A stretch of 44,786 nucleotides of DNA from an uncultured Verrucomicrobiota bacterium (lineage in GTDB: Bacteria; Verrucomicrobiota; Kiritimatiellia; Kiritimatiellales; Pontiellaceae), in NCBI GenBank assembly GCA_913065005.1, contig CAJYAJ010000009.1, positions 1 through 44,786 on the forward strand, given 5' to 3'. This document shows, piece by piece, positions 34,334-42,054 of this stretch. Numbering within the stretch: position 1 is the first letter of the stretch; each line of letters opens with the position of its first letter. The notes beneath the pieces were generated by a model. It worked only from the letters and a program-made list of their open reading frames with translations. It was not told where the DNA came from and did no database searches. A program made the translations under genes and the position numbers.

Positions 34334-35308
34334 TTACTCCGGTGAATATCCATTTGGGTGTGCTTGATGCCATGCCCATGCCGTTTTAACGATGGTTTCA
34401 AGATCGGGGTATTGTGGATCCCAGCCCAGTTCATGGTGTGCTTTGGTGGCATCGGCGACGAGGATAGTACAGTCGCCCTCGCGCCGCGGTTGTACTTCGG
34501 CTGGAATGGGGTGTCCGGTTACGTTGCGACAGACATCGATCACTTCTTTCACGGTATATCCGCCCCCATTTCCGAGATTATACGCCCCTCGTATTTCTGG
34601 CTTGAGGGCGAGAATATGCGCCTGTGCGAGGTCTTTAATATGGATATAGTCGCGTACACAGGTTCCATCGCGCGTTTCATAATCATCGCCGAAGATATAA
34701 ATTTTTTCTCGTTTACCTTGTGCCACTTGTAGGATGAGCGGAATGAGATGGCTTTCAGGAATATGGGCTTCGCCATAGGCTTCGGTGGCTCCGCACGCGT
34801 TGAAGTAGCGTAGGAAGACACACTCCACACCGTGAATTTTTTCCGCCCATTGAAAGATTTTTTCGCAGAGCAGTTTTGATTCACCGTAGACGCTTTCGGG
34901 GTGTTGCGGCAGAGATTCATCCATTGGAATTTTTTCGGGGGTTCCGTAGGTGGCACAGGTGGAAGAAAAGATGAGTTTTTTACAGCCTGTTTCTACCATG
35001 GCCTGCATGAGGTTGAGTGAACCGGTTACATTGTTCTCGAAGAAAGGAAGGGGCTCTTTCATGGATTCACCGACTTCAATATAAGCGGCAAAATGAATGA
35101 TGGCATCCGGTTGTTCGACCTCGAGCGCGGATTGAATATCCTGTTTATTGCGGAGATCGCCTTGAATGAAGTGAGCTCGTGGATCGACCGCTGGGCGGTA
35201 GCCGCGTTCGAGGTTATCAAACACGACCACCTGATGATCGGCATCGCACAACATCTGTGTGGTTACACTTCCGATATATCCGGCCCCACCGGCAACTAAA
35301 ATTTTCAT
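34334..35308 (-). CDS. galE: UDP-glucose 4-epimerase
   Basis: NAD-dependent short-chain dehydrogenase that interconverts UDP-galactose and UDP-glucose. It has 324 residues. The NAD motif is GGAGYIGS at the N-terminus, the catalytic Ser is in IFSSTCATYG and the Tyr/Lys pair in VYGESKLLCEK. DGTCVRDYIHIKDLAQAH and GNGGGYTVKEVI are also typical. It overlaps galK by 4 nt and supplies the Leloir pathway together with it. Confidence 0.96.
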   Translation of the reverse strand: MKILVAGGAGYIGSVTTQMLCDADHQVVVFDNLERGYRPAVDPRAHFIQGDLRNKQDIQSALEVEQPDAIIHFAAYIEVGESMKEPLPFFENNVTGSLNLMQAMVETGCKKLIFSSTCATYGTPEKIPMDESLPQHPESVYGESKLLCEKIFQWAEKIHGVECVFLRYFNACGATEAYGEAHIPESHLIPLILQVAQGKREKIYIFGDDYETRDGTCVRDYIHIKDLAQAHILALKPEIRGAYNLGNGGGYTVKEVIDVCRNVTGHPIPAEVQPRREGDCTILVADATKAHHELGWDPQYPDLETIVKTAWAWHQAHPNGYSPE

Positions 35309-36495
35309 AGGATCTCCTGCTTGAATGAGGGGTTAATGATCTGGGCGCCTGCAGAGGGGATGGTGATCTCGGCCGTCGGTTGAAATCCTTTTTGACGACA
35401 GGTCTCTAGAATCGATTCAGTGAGCGTTTCTGCTTCGGCTTCACGGGCGAGAACGACAACACTGCCGCCCCAGCCGCCCCCCGAAAGGCGGGCTCCGAGG
35501 GCTCCGGCTTGTTGGGCGGCTTCGACGACGGTATCGAGTTCGGGGCAGGAGTTTTCGAAGGCGGTGCGGGAGGTTTCGTGCGAATCATAGAGGAGTTGTC
35601 CAAACGCGTTGAGATCGTGTTGTTCAAGGTGCTCAATGCCTTGTGCAACGCGGGTGATTTCTGCAATGACATGTTCAGCGCGTTGTGCTGCTTCGGGGTC
35701 GATCCGATCGCGGTATTGGGTGAAGTCTTCCCACGACACATCTCGCAGGGCTTCGACTGGATGGTCGAGCCATTCATTGAATTGCGCTGCGGCTTTTTCG
35801 CAACTGATGCGTCGTTCGTTATAGGGAGATGCTGCCAACGCGTGTTGGATATGCGGGTTAATCATAATAAAGCGCGCTTCGGTTGGCAGGGCTATGGATG
35901 CCGTTTCGAGGGTGCGGAAGTCGGAATAGATCAGCCCCGAGGGAATGCCAAAGATGCTGGAAAACTGGTCGAGCAGCCCGCAGTTGCAACCGGCAAACCG
36001 TTGTTCTGCGGCTTGGGCAACTTTTGCGACCGTAATGGGATCGAGTTGACCCCCTGCATATTCGATGAGGGCAAACGCGGTTGCCACTTCAAGGGCGGCG
36101 GAGCTGGAAAGTCCGGCTCCCATCGGAATGGAGCCTGCAAAGGTGCAGTTCACGTTGTCGACTTCGATGCCATGTGGACGCAGCAGATTGAAGACGCCTT
36201 TCACATAATTGGCCCATTGAAATTCCTCGCTTAGCGTCTCATCGGTGGTGGGGTTAAAATGAACGGATTGATTGAGGTTGGCAGCGGAGAGGTTCACGCC
36301 GGGGGTGTCGGAGGGCGAGAGTATTACGGCGGTACCGCGATTGATCGCGGTGGAGAGCGTGGTTCCTGCGTTATAATCGGTATGATTTCCTAAGATTTCG
36401 ATGCGACCCGGTGCATAGGCTTGCACCGTTGGGGGTGCGGCATAGGTGGCTTGGTGAAATTGGTTGGCAAGTTCTACCGGTTTCGGGTCATACAT
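35305..36495 (-). CDS. galK: Galactokinase
   Basis: GHMP kinase that phosphorylates galactose at C1. It has 396 residues. Substrate signature is APGRIEILGNHTDYNAGTTL, ATP loop is GSIPMGAGLSSSAALEVA and the C-terminal motif is ARLSGGGWGGSVVVL. It heads the minus-strand run with galE and the esterase. No galT is in the window, so the uridylyl transfer step must be elsewhere or by another enzyme. Confidence 0.95.
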   Translation of the reverse strand: MYDPKPVELANQFHQATYAAPPTVQAYAPGRIEILGNHTDYNAGTTLSTAINRGTAVILSPSDTPGVNLSAANLNQSVHFNPTTDETLSEEFQWANYVKGVFNLLRPHGIEVDNVNCTFAGSIPMGAGLSSSAALEVATAFALIEYAGGQLDPITVAKVAQAAEQRFAGCNCGLLDQFSSIFGIPSGLIYSDFRTLETASIALPTEARFIMINPHIQHALAASPYNERRISCEKAAAQFNEWLDHPVEALRDVSWEDFTQYRDRIDPEAAQRAEHVIAEITRVAQGIEHLEQHDLNAFGQLLYDSHETSRTAFENSCPELDTVVEAAQQAGALGARLSGGGWGGSVVVLAREAEAETLTESILETCRQKGFQPTAEITIPSAGAQIINPSFKQEIL

Positions 36496-36661
36496 GGTCT
36501 TTCAGCTCCGTTCGTCAAGGAGGGTGCAAGATACGAAGTTGTGAATCATTTATCCAACATTATTTACGGAGTTCTTCTTTTTGTAAGTGAGATTCCTGAA
36601 GGGCAGGGCTTGCTTGAGAGGGGTGGCTTGGATAGACTCTGCCTTTTAAACGAATGCAGTG
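36496..36661. promoter_or_regulatory. Divergent galK/dnaX promoter region
   Basis: A 166-bp gap. For dnaX, TTGCTT (36610-36615) and TAGACT (36633-36638) have 17-bp spacing and end about 24 nt before the ATG. For galK on the minus strand, TTGGAT (36552-36557) and TATCTT (36528-36533) have 18-bp spacing, with GGAG before the galK ATG. Both are weak matches to the sigma-70 type consensus. Confidence 0.3.
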
Positions 36662-38407
36662 ATGGCCTACGAAGTTTTAGCACGAAAATGGAGACCCCAG
36701 CAGTTTAGCGACGTGGTGGGGCAGGAACATGTAACCCGCACCCTCGTCAATGCGATTGAGCAGGAGCGGGTGGCTCATGCGTATATGTTTGTTGGATCGC
36801 GAGGCACCGGAAAAACGACAACGGCGCGTATCTTGGCGAAAGCGCTTACTTGTGAAAAAGGACCCTCTCCAATCCCATGTGATACGTGCGATGCGTGTCG
36901 TGAAGTGATGGCGGGCAATAGTCTGGATGTGATCGAGATTGATGGGGCTTCGAATAACAACGTTGATCAAGTGCGTGATTTGCGCGATAACGCTCGTTAT
37001 GCGCCGACCCGAGGGCAATATAAGATCTATATTATCGATGAGGTGCATATGCTCTCTACGGCGGCGTTCAATGCCCTGCTCAAGACCTTAGAAGAGCCGC
37101 CTGCACATATTAAATTTATTTTTGCGACCACCGATGTGCATAAAGTCTTGCCTACGATTCTCTCCCGTTGTCAGCGGTTTGATTTACGCCGGATTTCGAT
37201 TCAGGATATTGCGGGTCGTCTGCGCAAGGGTTGCGAAGAAGAGGGGATCAAGATCACGGAAGATGCGCTGATCGCGATTGCTCGCGGGGCAGAAGGGGGC
37301 TTGCGCGATGCGGAGTCGGCTCTCGATCAGTTGATCTCTTTTCGGGGTAAAGATATAACGGAAGAGGATGTACTAGCGGTCTTTGGATTGGTTTCTCGAG
37401 AAAGGCTTGAGCAGGTATCAACGGCCATTCTTACCAACAATGTAGCGGGTATTATGTCGTTGATTGCGCAGATGGATCAGGCCGGCAAAGATTTGCAACG
37501 AATTGTGATGGAGTTGCTGGACCTCTATCGAAACCTGCTGGTGGTCTCGTATGGTGATGATGCCGCATCGGCCTTGGAGTTGCCTGAATCGCAATTGGCA
37601 TCTTTGCAGGCGCAGGTGAAGCAGACGGATGCCGGACGAATTTTACGGGTGATTGATGGATTGGTTGAAACGGATGGACGGATGCGGTATGCGCTTTCGA
37701 AGCGGACCCTGCTTGAAACCGGACTGATTCGCTGTGCGCGTGCAGCCGAAACCGTTACGCTCAATGAACTGATGGCGGAAATAGCGACCCTAAAAAAAAA
37801 AGGGGATAGCCTAACCGAAACCGCTCCATACCAGACCGAAGAAGAAATGCAACCCACAAAAAAGCCGGAATCAAAACCGGATGAACCTATTCTTGAAGCG
37901 AAACCAGCGGAGTCAAAACCAGTTGAAGAGGTGCCAGACGTGCCTGCAGAACCGGTAGTTGAGGTGCCGATAGAACGATCCCATAATCAGATTACGGTGG
38001 ATGTTCAAGCACTCATTACCGATTGGCCGCATATCACCGATGCCGCCGCAAAAGCTGACTCGCTCTCTAAAAGCTATCTTCATGATACAGTGCCGATTGC
38101 CTTGGAAAATAACATCTTAGTGATTGGATATGATCCCGAATTCGCGTCGGAAGTGGAACGGTTCAAGGAACATCGCTTGCAGATTGCCTTGAGTCGTTCA
38201 ATTGAGAAAAAAATCGGACAGAAGTTCCAACTGCAATTTCGTCCGTTGGTGGGAGAGAACCCGCAGGTGTTACCCACCGATCATCCGATCGAAGAACCGA
38301 TGCCGATTGCATTGAGTGCCGAACTAGATCAGGTAGAATATGAGCATCCGGTGGTCAAAGAAGTGGTTGAGATTTTTAACGGACGTATAACAGATATTAG
38401 AACGTAG
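36662..38407 (+). CDS. dnaX: DNA polymerase III subunit tau/gamma
   Basis: Clamp-loader ATPase and replisome organiser, 581 residues from ATG 36662. Walker A is GSRGTGKTT (45-53). Zn ligands are C64, C73, C76 and C79. The Walker B/DExH part is IIDEVHML, followed by LLKTLEEPP. Domains I-III end near residue 370, and a Pro/Glu/Lys linker (about 395-440) leads to a C-terminal tau-like domain. An A10 run followed by GGGG at 37792-37805 falls exactly at the junction, where a shorter gamma form would end. It is followed by ybaB and recR, the common dnaX-ybaB-recR order. A GTG just before the ATG is an alternative start. Confidence 0.96.
   Translation: MAYEVLARKWRPQQFSDVVGQEHVTRTLVNAIEQERVAHAYMFVGSRGTGKTTTARILAKALTCEKGPSPIPCDTCDACREVMAGNSLDVIEIDGASNNNVDQVRDLRDNARYAPTRGQYKIYIIDEVHMLSTAAFNALLKTLEEPPAHIKFIFATTDVHKVLPTILSRCQRFDLRRISIQDIAGRLRKGCEEEGIKITEDALIAIARGAEGGLRDAESALDQLISFRGKDITEEDVLAVFGLVSRERLEQVSTAILTNNVAGIMSLIAQMDQAGKDLQRIVMELLDLYRNLLVVSYGDDAASALELPESQLASLQAQVKQTDAGRILRVIDGLVETDGRMRYALSKRTLLETGLIRCARAAETVTLNELMAEIATLKKKGDSLTETAPYQTEEEMQPTKKPESKPDEPILEAKPAESKPVEEVPDVPAEPVVEVPIERSHNQITVDVQALITDWPHITDAAAKADSLSKSYLHDTVPIALENNILVIGYDPEFASEVERFKEHRLQIALSRSIEKKIGQKFQLQFRPLVGENPQVLPTDHPIEEPMPIALSAELDQVEYEHPVVKEVVEIFNGRITDIRT
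37792..37814 (+). promoter_or_regulatory. Slippery A10-G4 tract in dnaX (candidate gamma/tau switch)
   Basis: Codons 378-380 are three AAA, part of ten consecutive A residues. In the -1 frame a TAG lies at 37807-37809; in the +1 frame a TAA lies at 37812-37814. Ribosomal frameshift or transcript slippage would therefore give a product of about 382 residues carrying domains I-III only. E. coli uses A-AAA-AAG and Thermus uses A9 in dnaX for this purpose. Confidence 0.6.
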
Positions 38408-38422
38408 AGAAGGAGTCCCTTT

Positions 38423-38737
38423 ATGGACATGATGAAAATGATGAAGCAGGCGGCTGATCTGCAGAAGAATATGAAGAAAAAGCAGAAGGCTCTCGCGAAA
38501 ACCAAGGTATCGTATGAGCATGATGGGGTGCGGGTTGAAGTCTCTTGTGATATGAAAATTCAATCGATTCAACTCGATGAGGCGCAGGTGGTGGCAGGCA
38601 ATGCCAAGCAGCTTGAACAAGCCGTTCAGAAAGCCGTGCAGGGTGCGCTCGATCAAGCCCAAGATGCGATGAATAAAGAGATGGGGTCGCTGACGCAGGG
38701 GATGAATTTGCCGGGTAATATGAAATTACCTTTCTAA
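38423..38737 (+). CDS. ybaB: YbaB/EbfC nucleoid-associated protein
   Basis: A 104-residue DNA-binding protein of the YbaB/EbfC family, usual length. It has the helical, Met- and Lys-rich start (MDMMKMMKQAADLQK) and the core VSYEHDGVRVEVSCDMKIQSIQLDE. AAGGAG lies 9 nt before the ATG. It sits between dnaX and recR, the conserved place for this family. Confidence 0.95.
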   Translation: MDMMKMMKQAADLQKNMKKKQKALAKTKVSYEHDGVRVEVSCDMKIQSIQLDEAQVVAGNAKQLEQAVQKAVQGALDQAQDAMNKEMGSLTQGMNLPGNMKLPF

Positions 38738-38749
38738 CGAGGAAATGCG

Positions 38750-39349
38750 CTGAATATTTTACTCGATAATTTAGTAGCGGCATTAAGTCGACTGCCTAGT
38801 ATTGGGCGGCGAACCGCCGAGCGGATGGCGTTTATGCTGGTCGAGGATCAACGCGGGCTCATGCGGTTGCTCGCGAATGCACTGCTGGAAGCAGATGAGG
38901 GCATTGTTTGCTGTGAGCGGTGTGGTGGAATCACCGAAGGGCGCGTCAATCCGTGTCGTATTTGCACGGGAGAACGAGCAGAAGGGCACGTTTTGTGTGT
39001 GGTTGAGGCTCCGAGTGATATTCTCAAGATTGAAAGCTCTGGCGGCTTTAAGGGTCGATATCATGCTTTAATGGGGCGGCTTTCACCGATTCAAGGGGTG
39101 GGGGCGGCTGATTTACGGGTGGAAGCGTTGCTGGAACGGTTGCAGCCGGAAGGCATCAAGGAAGTATTGATCGCACTAGGAACGGATGTGGAGAGCGAAG
39201 CCACTGCGCACTATCTGCGCGAACTGCTCGAACCGCGTGGCATTCAGCTCAGTCGGATGGCATTGGGTCTGCCAGCCGGAAGTGCGATTGAATATTCAGA
39301 CGCCGCCACCTTATCTGAAGCGATACAGGGTCGGCGCTCTTTTACGTAA
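38750..39349 (+). CDS. recR: Recombination protein RecR, non-AUG start
   Basis: Zn-finger and Toprim protein of the RecFOR/RecOR pathway that loads RecA at gaps. Family sequence starts at NILLDNLVAALSRLPSIGRR (the helix-hairpin-helix), well before the first in-frame ATG at 38825. Between the ybaB stop (in the same frame, 38735) and that ATG the only plausible start is CTG at 38750, with GAGGAAA 5 nt before it. This gives 199 residues, exactly the family length. The Zn finger is CCERCGG to NPCRIC and the Toprim motif VVEAPSDILKIE. An out-of-frame ATG-CGC-TGA mini-ORF overlaps the start. Confidence 0.9.
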   Translation: MNILLDNLVAALSRLPSIGRRTAERMAFMLVEDQRGLMRLLANALLEADEGIVCCERCGGITEGRVNPCRICTGERAEGHVLCVVEAPSDILKIESSGGFKGRYHALMGRLSPIQGVGAADLRVEALLERLQPEGIKEVLIALGTDVESEATAHYLRELLEPRGIQLSRMALGLPAGSAIEYSDAATLSEAIQGRRSFT

Positions 39350-39413
39350 AAAGTCGATTTGGAATGGTTGACTTCCAGACGGTTTCATGTACCTTTTTTG
39401 ACCTTTGGCAGAT

Positions 39414-39488
39414 TCCTGCGTAGCTCAATGGTAGAGTAGGTGGCTGTTAACCACTTGGTTGTTGGTTCGAATCCAACCGCAGGAGCCA
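39414..39488 (+). tRNA. tRNA-Asn (GTT)
   Basis: A 75-nt tRNA including an encoded CCA. Acceptor arms TCCTGCG and CGCAGGA pair perfectly. D-stem GCTC/GAGT has one wobble pair. The anticodon arm GGTGG/CCACT encloses CTGTTAA with anticodon GTT. The variable loop is TGGTT and the T-arm is GTTGG-TTCGAAT-CCAAC. The discriminator is G, usual for Asn. It lies alone after recR. Confidence 0.95.
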
Positions 39489-39547
39489 ATTTTCTTTTTC
39501 TTTCCCCGAATGAACCACTTGCCCATCCCTATTTCATGGTGGAAAAT

Positions 39548-39579
39548 AAAAAAGCCCGACCATTCGATCGGGCTTTTTT
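39548..39579. terminator. Bidirectional terminator between tRNA-Asn and sod
   Basis: AAAAAAGCCCGA (39548-39559) pairs perfectly with TCGGGCTTTTTT (39568-39579) around 8 nt. The A and T flanks make it work on both strands: for the tRNA transcript on plus and for the superoxide dismutase gene on minus. Confidence 0.92.
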
Positions 39580-39598
39580 GTTATCTAGGAATGTTGCG

Positions 39599-40207
39599 TT
39601 AGCCTGCGTAGAGCGCAGAAACTTTATCCCAGTTCACCACATCAAAGAACGCCGCGATGTAGTCTGGCCGACGATTCTGATAGTTAAGGTAGTAGGCATG
39701 TTCCCAAACATCCAATCCAAGGATGGGAGTTCCACCTTCGACATCCGCCATGTAGGGGTTGTCCTGATTGGCCGTTGACGTCACGCTCACGCTACCGTCA
39801 TCGTTTTTGCACAACCACGCCCAGCCAGACCCAAAACGAGTGGCAGCTGCATTGGCGAACGCTTCCTTGAAGCCCTCCATGCTGCCAAAAGCACTATCGA
39901 TCGCCGCCTGCAGCTCGGCACTTGGCGCCGAAGATTCCGAAGAGAGAATCTCCCAGAAAAGCGAATGATTGGCGTGACCACCGCCATTGTTACGAACCGC
40001 ACCGCGTTTCGCCTCAGGCAGTTCGCCCAATCGAGCGCAGAGTTCTTCCACGGGAAGATCTGCAAATTCAGTACCCTCCAGTGCCGCATTCGCTTTCGTG
40101 ATATACGCCTGGTGGTGTTTTGTGTGGTGGATTTCCATTGTTTTCGCGTCGATATGCGGCTCTAACGCATCATACGCATACGGCAACGCCGGTAGTTCAT
40201 AAGCCAT
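39599..40207 (-). CDS. sodA: Superoxide dismutase, Mn-type
   Basis: Cytoplasmic dismutase of 202 residues. The metal ligands lie in [11 protein letters not shown], in [12 protein letters not shown], and in [19 protein letters not shown] (Asp and His). GGGHANHS and the NQDNPY context resemble Mn-dependent SodA more than Fe-dependent SodB, but a cambialistic enzyme is possible. A good ribosome site (AGGAG) is 7 nt upstream. It has its own promoter region with an inverted repeat and its own terminator. Confidence 0.96.
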   Translation of the reverse strand: MAYELPALPYAYDALEPHIDAKTMEIHHTKHHQAYITKANAALEGTEFADLPVEELCARLGELPEAKRGAVRNNGGGHANHSLFWEILSSESSAPSAELQAAIDSAFGSMEGFKEAFANAAATRFGSGWAWLCKNDDGSVSVTSTANQDNPYMADVEGGTPILGLDVWEHAYYLNYQNRRPDYIAAFFDVVNWDKVSALYAG

Positions 40208-40237
40208 TTGTTTCTCCTAGGTTAAACGATTCACTGC

Positions 40238-40269
40238 TCTGATAATGAATCAGAACACGAGTAAGTCAA
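40238..40269 (-). promoter_or_regulatory. sod promoter with operator-like inverted repeat
   Basis: On the minus strand TTGACT (plus 40264-40269) is followed, 18-19 nt on, by TTATCA or TATCAG as -10. The -10 lies within a perfect inverted repeat TCTGAT-N5-ATCAGA (40238-40254). The placement suits a repressor that blocks RNA polymerase. The regulator is unknown. Confidence 0.4.
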
Positions 40270-40319
40270 TCGAGAAGGGGGGGAACTTACACACTTTGTC
40301 GGTTGCAAGCTAGAGAGAT

Positions 40320-40345
40320 AAAAAAAGCCCGCCAAATGGCGGGCT
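40320..40345 (-). terminator. Intrinsic terminator after the RHS-like gene
   Basis: AGCCCGCC (40326-40333) and GGCGGGCT (40338-40345) pair perfectly over 8 bp with a 4-nt loop. Read on the minus strand it is followed by seven T residues. It ends the transcript of the gene at 40436-40978; the roughly 90 bp between the stop and the hairpin hold no gene I recognise. Confidence 0.88.
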
Positions 40346-40435
40346 GAAATCATCTTGTCGGCGATGGTGCTGTGGGTTGCACGACAAGGTAGTAGAGTGA
40401 CTACAATCATTAATACGCAGGCACCCTCTGATCTG

Positions 40436-40978
40436 TTACTCAAAAGCGCACTTTTTTTCATTTTTATTTTTAAACCCAATAAAACAGGGGGTTTGAGTGG
40501 TTTCGGTGCGGGTGACGGCTCCATAAGGTAAATAAGCGAACTCGTCGGTGAGGGTTCCGCTGGAATCAGTCAAAGCTATTGTGGAGCCGAGTTCGTCGGC
40601 GTGGTAGTAGGCGATGGAGCCGTCGGCTTCGAGGACGTTGAGGTTGGTGAGGCCGGCGCCGTTGCCGTAGATGATGCCGTTGGTGTCGATGCTGAGGTGG
40701 ATGGCTTCGGTGCCGGGGGCGGCATACCAGAAGGAGAGTCCGTTGCTTTCTTGATCCATGGTGATGTCCCAGAGGCTGTCATCTTGGGTGTTGCGGAGGC
40801 GGAAAAATTTCCATTGGTCGGTCTGCCCTTGAATTTCAAGGGCGGGGATGATTCCGTCTTGTGCTTGGAGGGTGAGGGTGCCGGTCATGGTGTCTCCTTG
40901 CTTCTGAACGAAGTCCTCTGCTTGAGTGGGGAGGATGAGGGTGGTGAGCGTTAGTGTGATGATGCATGCTGTTTTCAT
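40436..40978 (-). CDS. Secreted protein with tail-fibre-like repeats and truncated RHS core
   Basis: A 180-residue exported protein. The signal peptide (MKTACIITLTLTTLILPTQA) is followed by GDTMTGTLTLQAQDG and IIYGNGAGLTNLNV, phrases typical of tail-fibre or collar-like repeat proteins. Residues about 125-165 then match the RHS/YD-repeat core: YYHADELGSTIALTDSSGTL then FAYLPYGAVTR and CFIG. After CFIG the usual continuation (Tyr-rich, ending in a GRF-type motif) is missing, and the protein ends in a Lys-rich tail. It is therefore either a stub left from a larger RHS gene or a small secreted RHS-end module. Confidence 0.7.
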   Translation of the reverse strand: MKTACIITLTLTTLILPTQAEDFVQKQGDTMTGTLTLQAQDGIIPALEIQGQTDQWKFFRLRNTQDDSLWDITMDQESNGLSFWYAAPGTEAIHLSIDTNGIIYGNGAGLTNLNVLEADGSIAYYHADELGSTIALTDSSGTLTDEFAYLPYGAVTRTETTQTPCFIGFKNKNEKKCAFE

Positions 40979-41184
40979 GTGCTTCTCCTGATTTGAATAC
41001 GCTGTGCGTGAGGGAAATAGATCAACAGTTAATAATTACTTTGCAAATTATTTTATTATTTACTAATAAAGATATTTTTTTGATTCATATTTTTTGATTG
41101 CTGGGTGGGTTGAAGCTGGGGGTTTTGGATTGATTTACTGGGGGAAGGTACCATTATGTTTTGTATCGATAATCAGGGCAGTGG
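40979..41184. promoter_or_regulatory. AT-rich divergent region upstream of tyrA
   Basis: A 206-bp gap between the divergent RHS-like and tyrA genes. About 41030-41100 is strongly AT-rich, then composition turns G-rich before tyrA. TTGATT (41130-41135) and CATTAT (41152-41157), spaced 16 bp, are a weak candidate promoter for tyrA-aroA-cmk. I see no other element. Confidence 0.3.
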
Positions 41185-42054
41185 ATGATGAATGGTGTAA
41201 ATCAAATTAGCATTATGGGTATGGGTTTGATGGGGGCGTCGCTGGCGGCGGGGCTGAAGGATAGTGCGTATTCGGGTTCGGTGATTGGCTGGGGGCGTCG
41301 GGATGAGGTGCGTGAGGCGGCGGAACGGTCGGGTTGGTTTGATTCGGTGACGGCGGATGCGGCGGCGGCGGTGGCGGGGGCTGATTTGGTGGTGTTTTGT
41401 CTGCCGGTTAAGGCGATTGGTGAGGCGGTGCTGGCTTTGGTGGATGATTTTAAGGTGGGTGCGGTGATTACGGATGTGGGAAGTACGAAGTTGGCCTTGG
41501 GGGAGCTGTTAGGTACGCGGTTGGCTGCGGGTTCGGTTTCGTTTGTGGGTTCGCATCCGATTTGTGGCTCGGAGAAGAGTGGATTTGGGGCGGCGGATGC
41601 GTGTTTGTATCGGGATCGGTTGACGGTGGTTTGTCCGGGTGATTCGGAAGTGGCGATGGCGCGGGTTTCGGCGTTGTGGGCGTGTGTGGGTTCGGAGGTG
41701 GTTGAGATGGGGGCGCGGGAGCATGATGTGCTTTTGGCGTCGGCGAGTCATTTGCCTCATATGGTGGCGGCGTTGGTGGTGCGGGCGGTGGCTGGTGAGC
41801 CGGATGCAATTGATTTTTGTGGTACGGGTTTTCGGGATACAACGCGGGTGGCTTCGGGTTCGTCGGCGGTGTGGGCGGATATTATGGAGAGCAATCGTGA
41901 GGTGCTGGGGGGGACGTTGGTTCGGTTTCAGGATGAGTTGAGTGGGCTGTTGAGGTTGTTGGATTCGGGTTCACATGCGGAGATGGAGGCGTGGTTGGCG
42001 GAGGCGGCGGCGCAGCGGGATGAGATGGTGGACAATAGTAGGTATTTAGATTGA
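41185..42054 (+). CDS. tyrA: Prephenate dehydrogenase
   Basis: NAD(P)-dependent enzyme that makes 4-hydroxyphenylpyruvate for tyrosine. It has 289 residues; the second ATG at 41188 is equally possible. The nucleotide-binding motif is GMGLMGASLAAGL, followed by VGSHPICGSEKSG, ASHLPHMVA and FRDTTRVASG. No chorismate mutase or ACT domain is fused. Its stop overlaps aroA by 4 nt. From here to the end of plsC the coding strand is exceptionally rich in G and G-ending codons, unlike the division cluster. Confidence 0.94.
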   Translation: MMNGVNQISIMGMGLMGASLAAGLKDSAYSGSVIGWGRRDEVREAAERSGWFDSVTADAAAAVAGADLVVFCLPVKAIGEAVLALVDDFKVGAVITDVGSTKLALGELLGTRLAAGSVSFVGSHPICGSEKSGFGAADACLYRDRLTVVCPGDSEVAMARVSALWACVGSEVVEMGAREHDVLLASASHLPHMVAALVVRAVAGEPDAIDFCGTGFRDTTRVASGSSAVWADIMESNREVLGGTLVRFQDELSGLLRLLDSGSHAEMEAWLAEAAAQRDEMVDNSRYLD

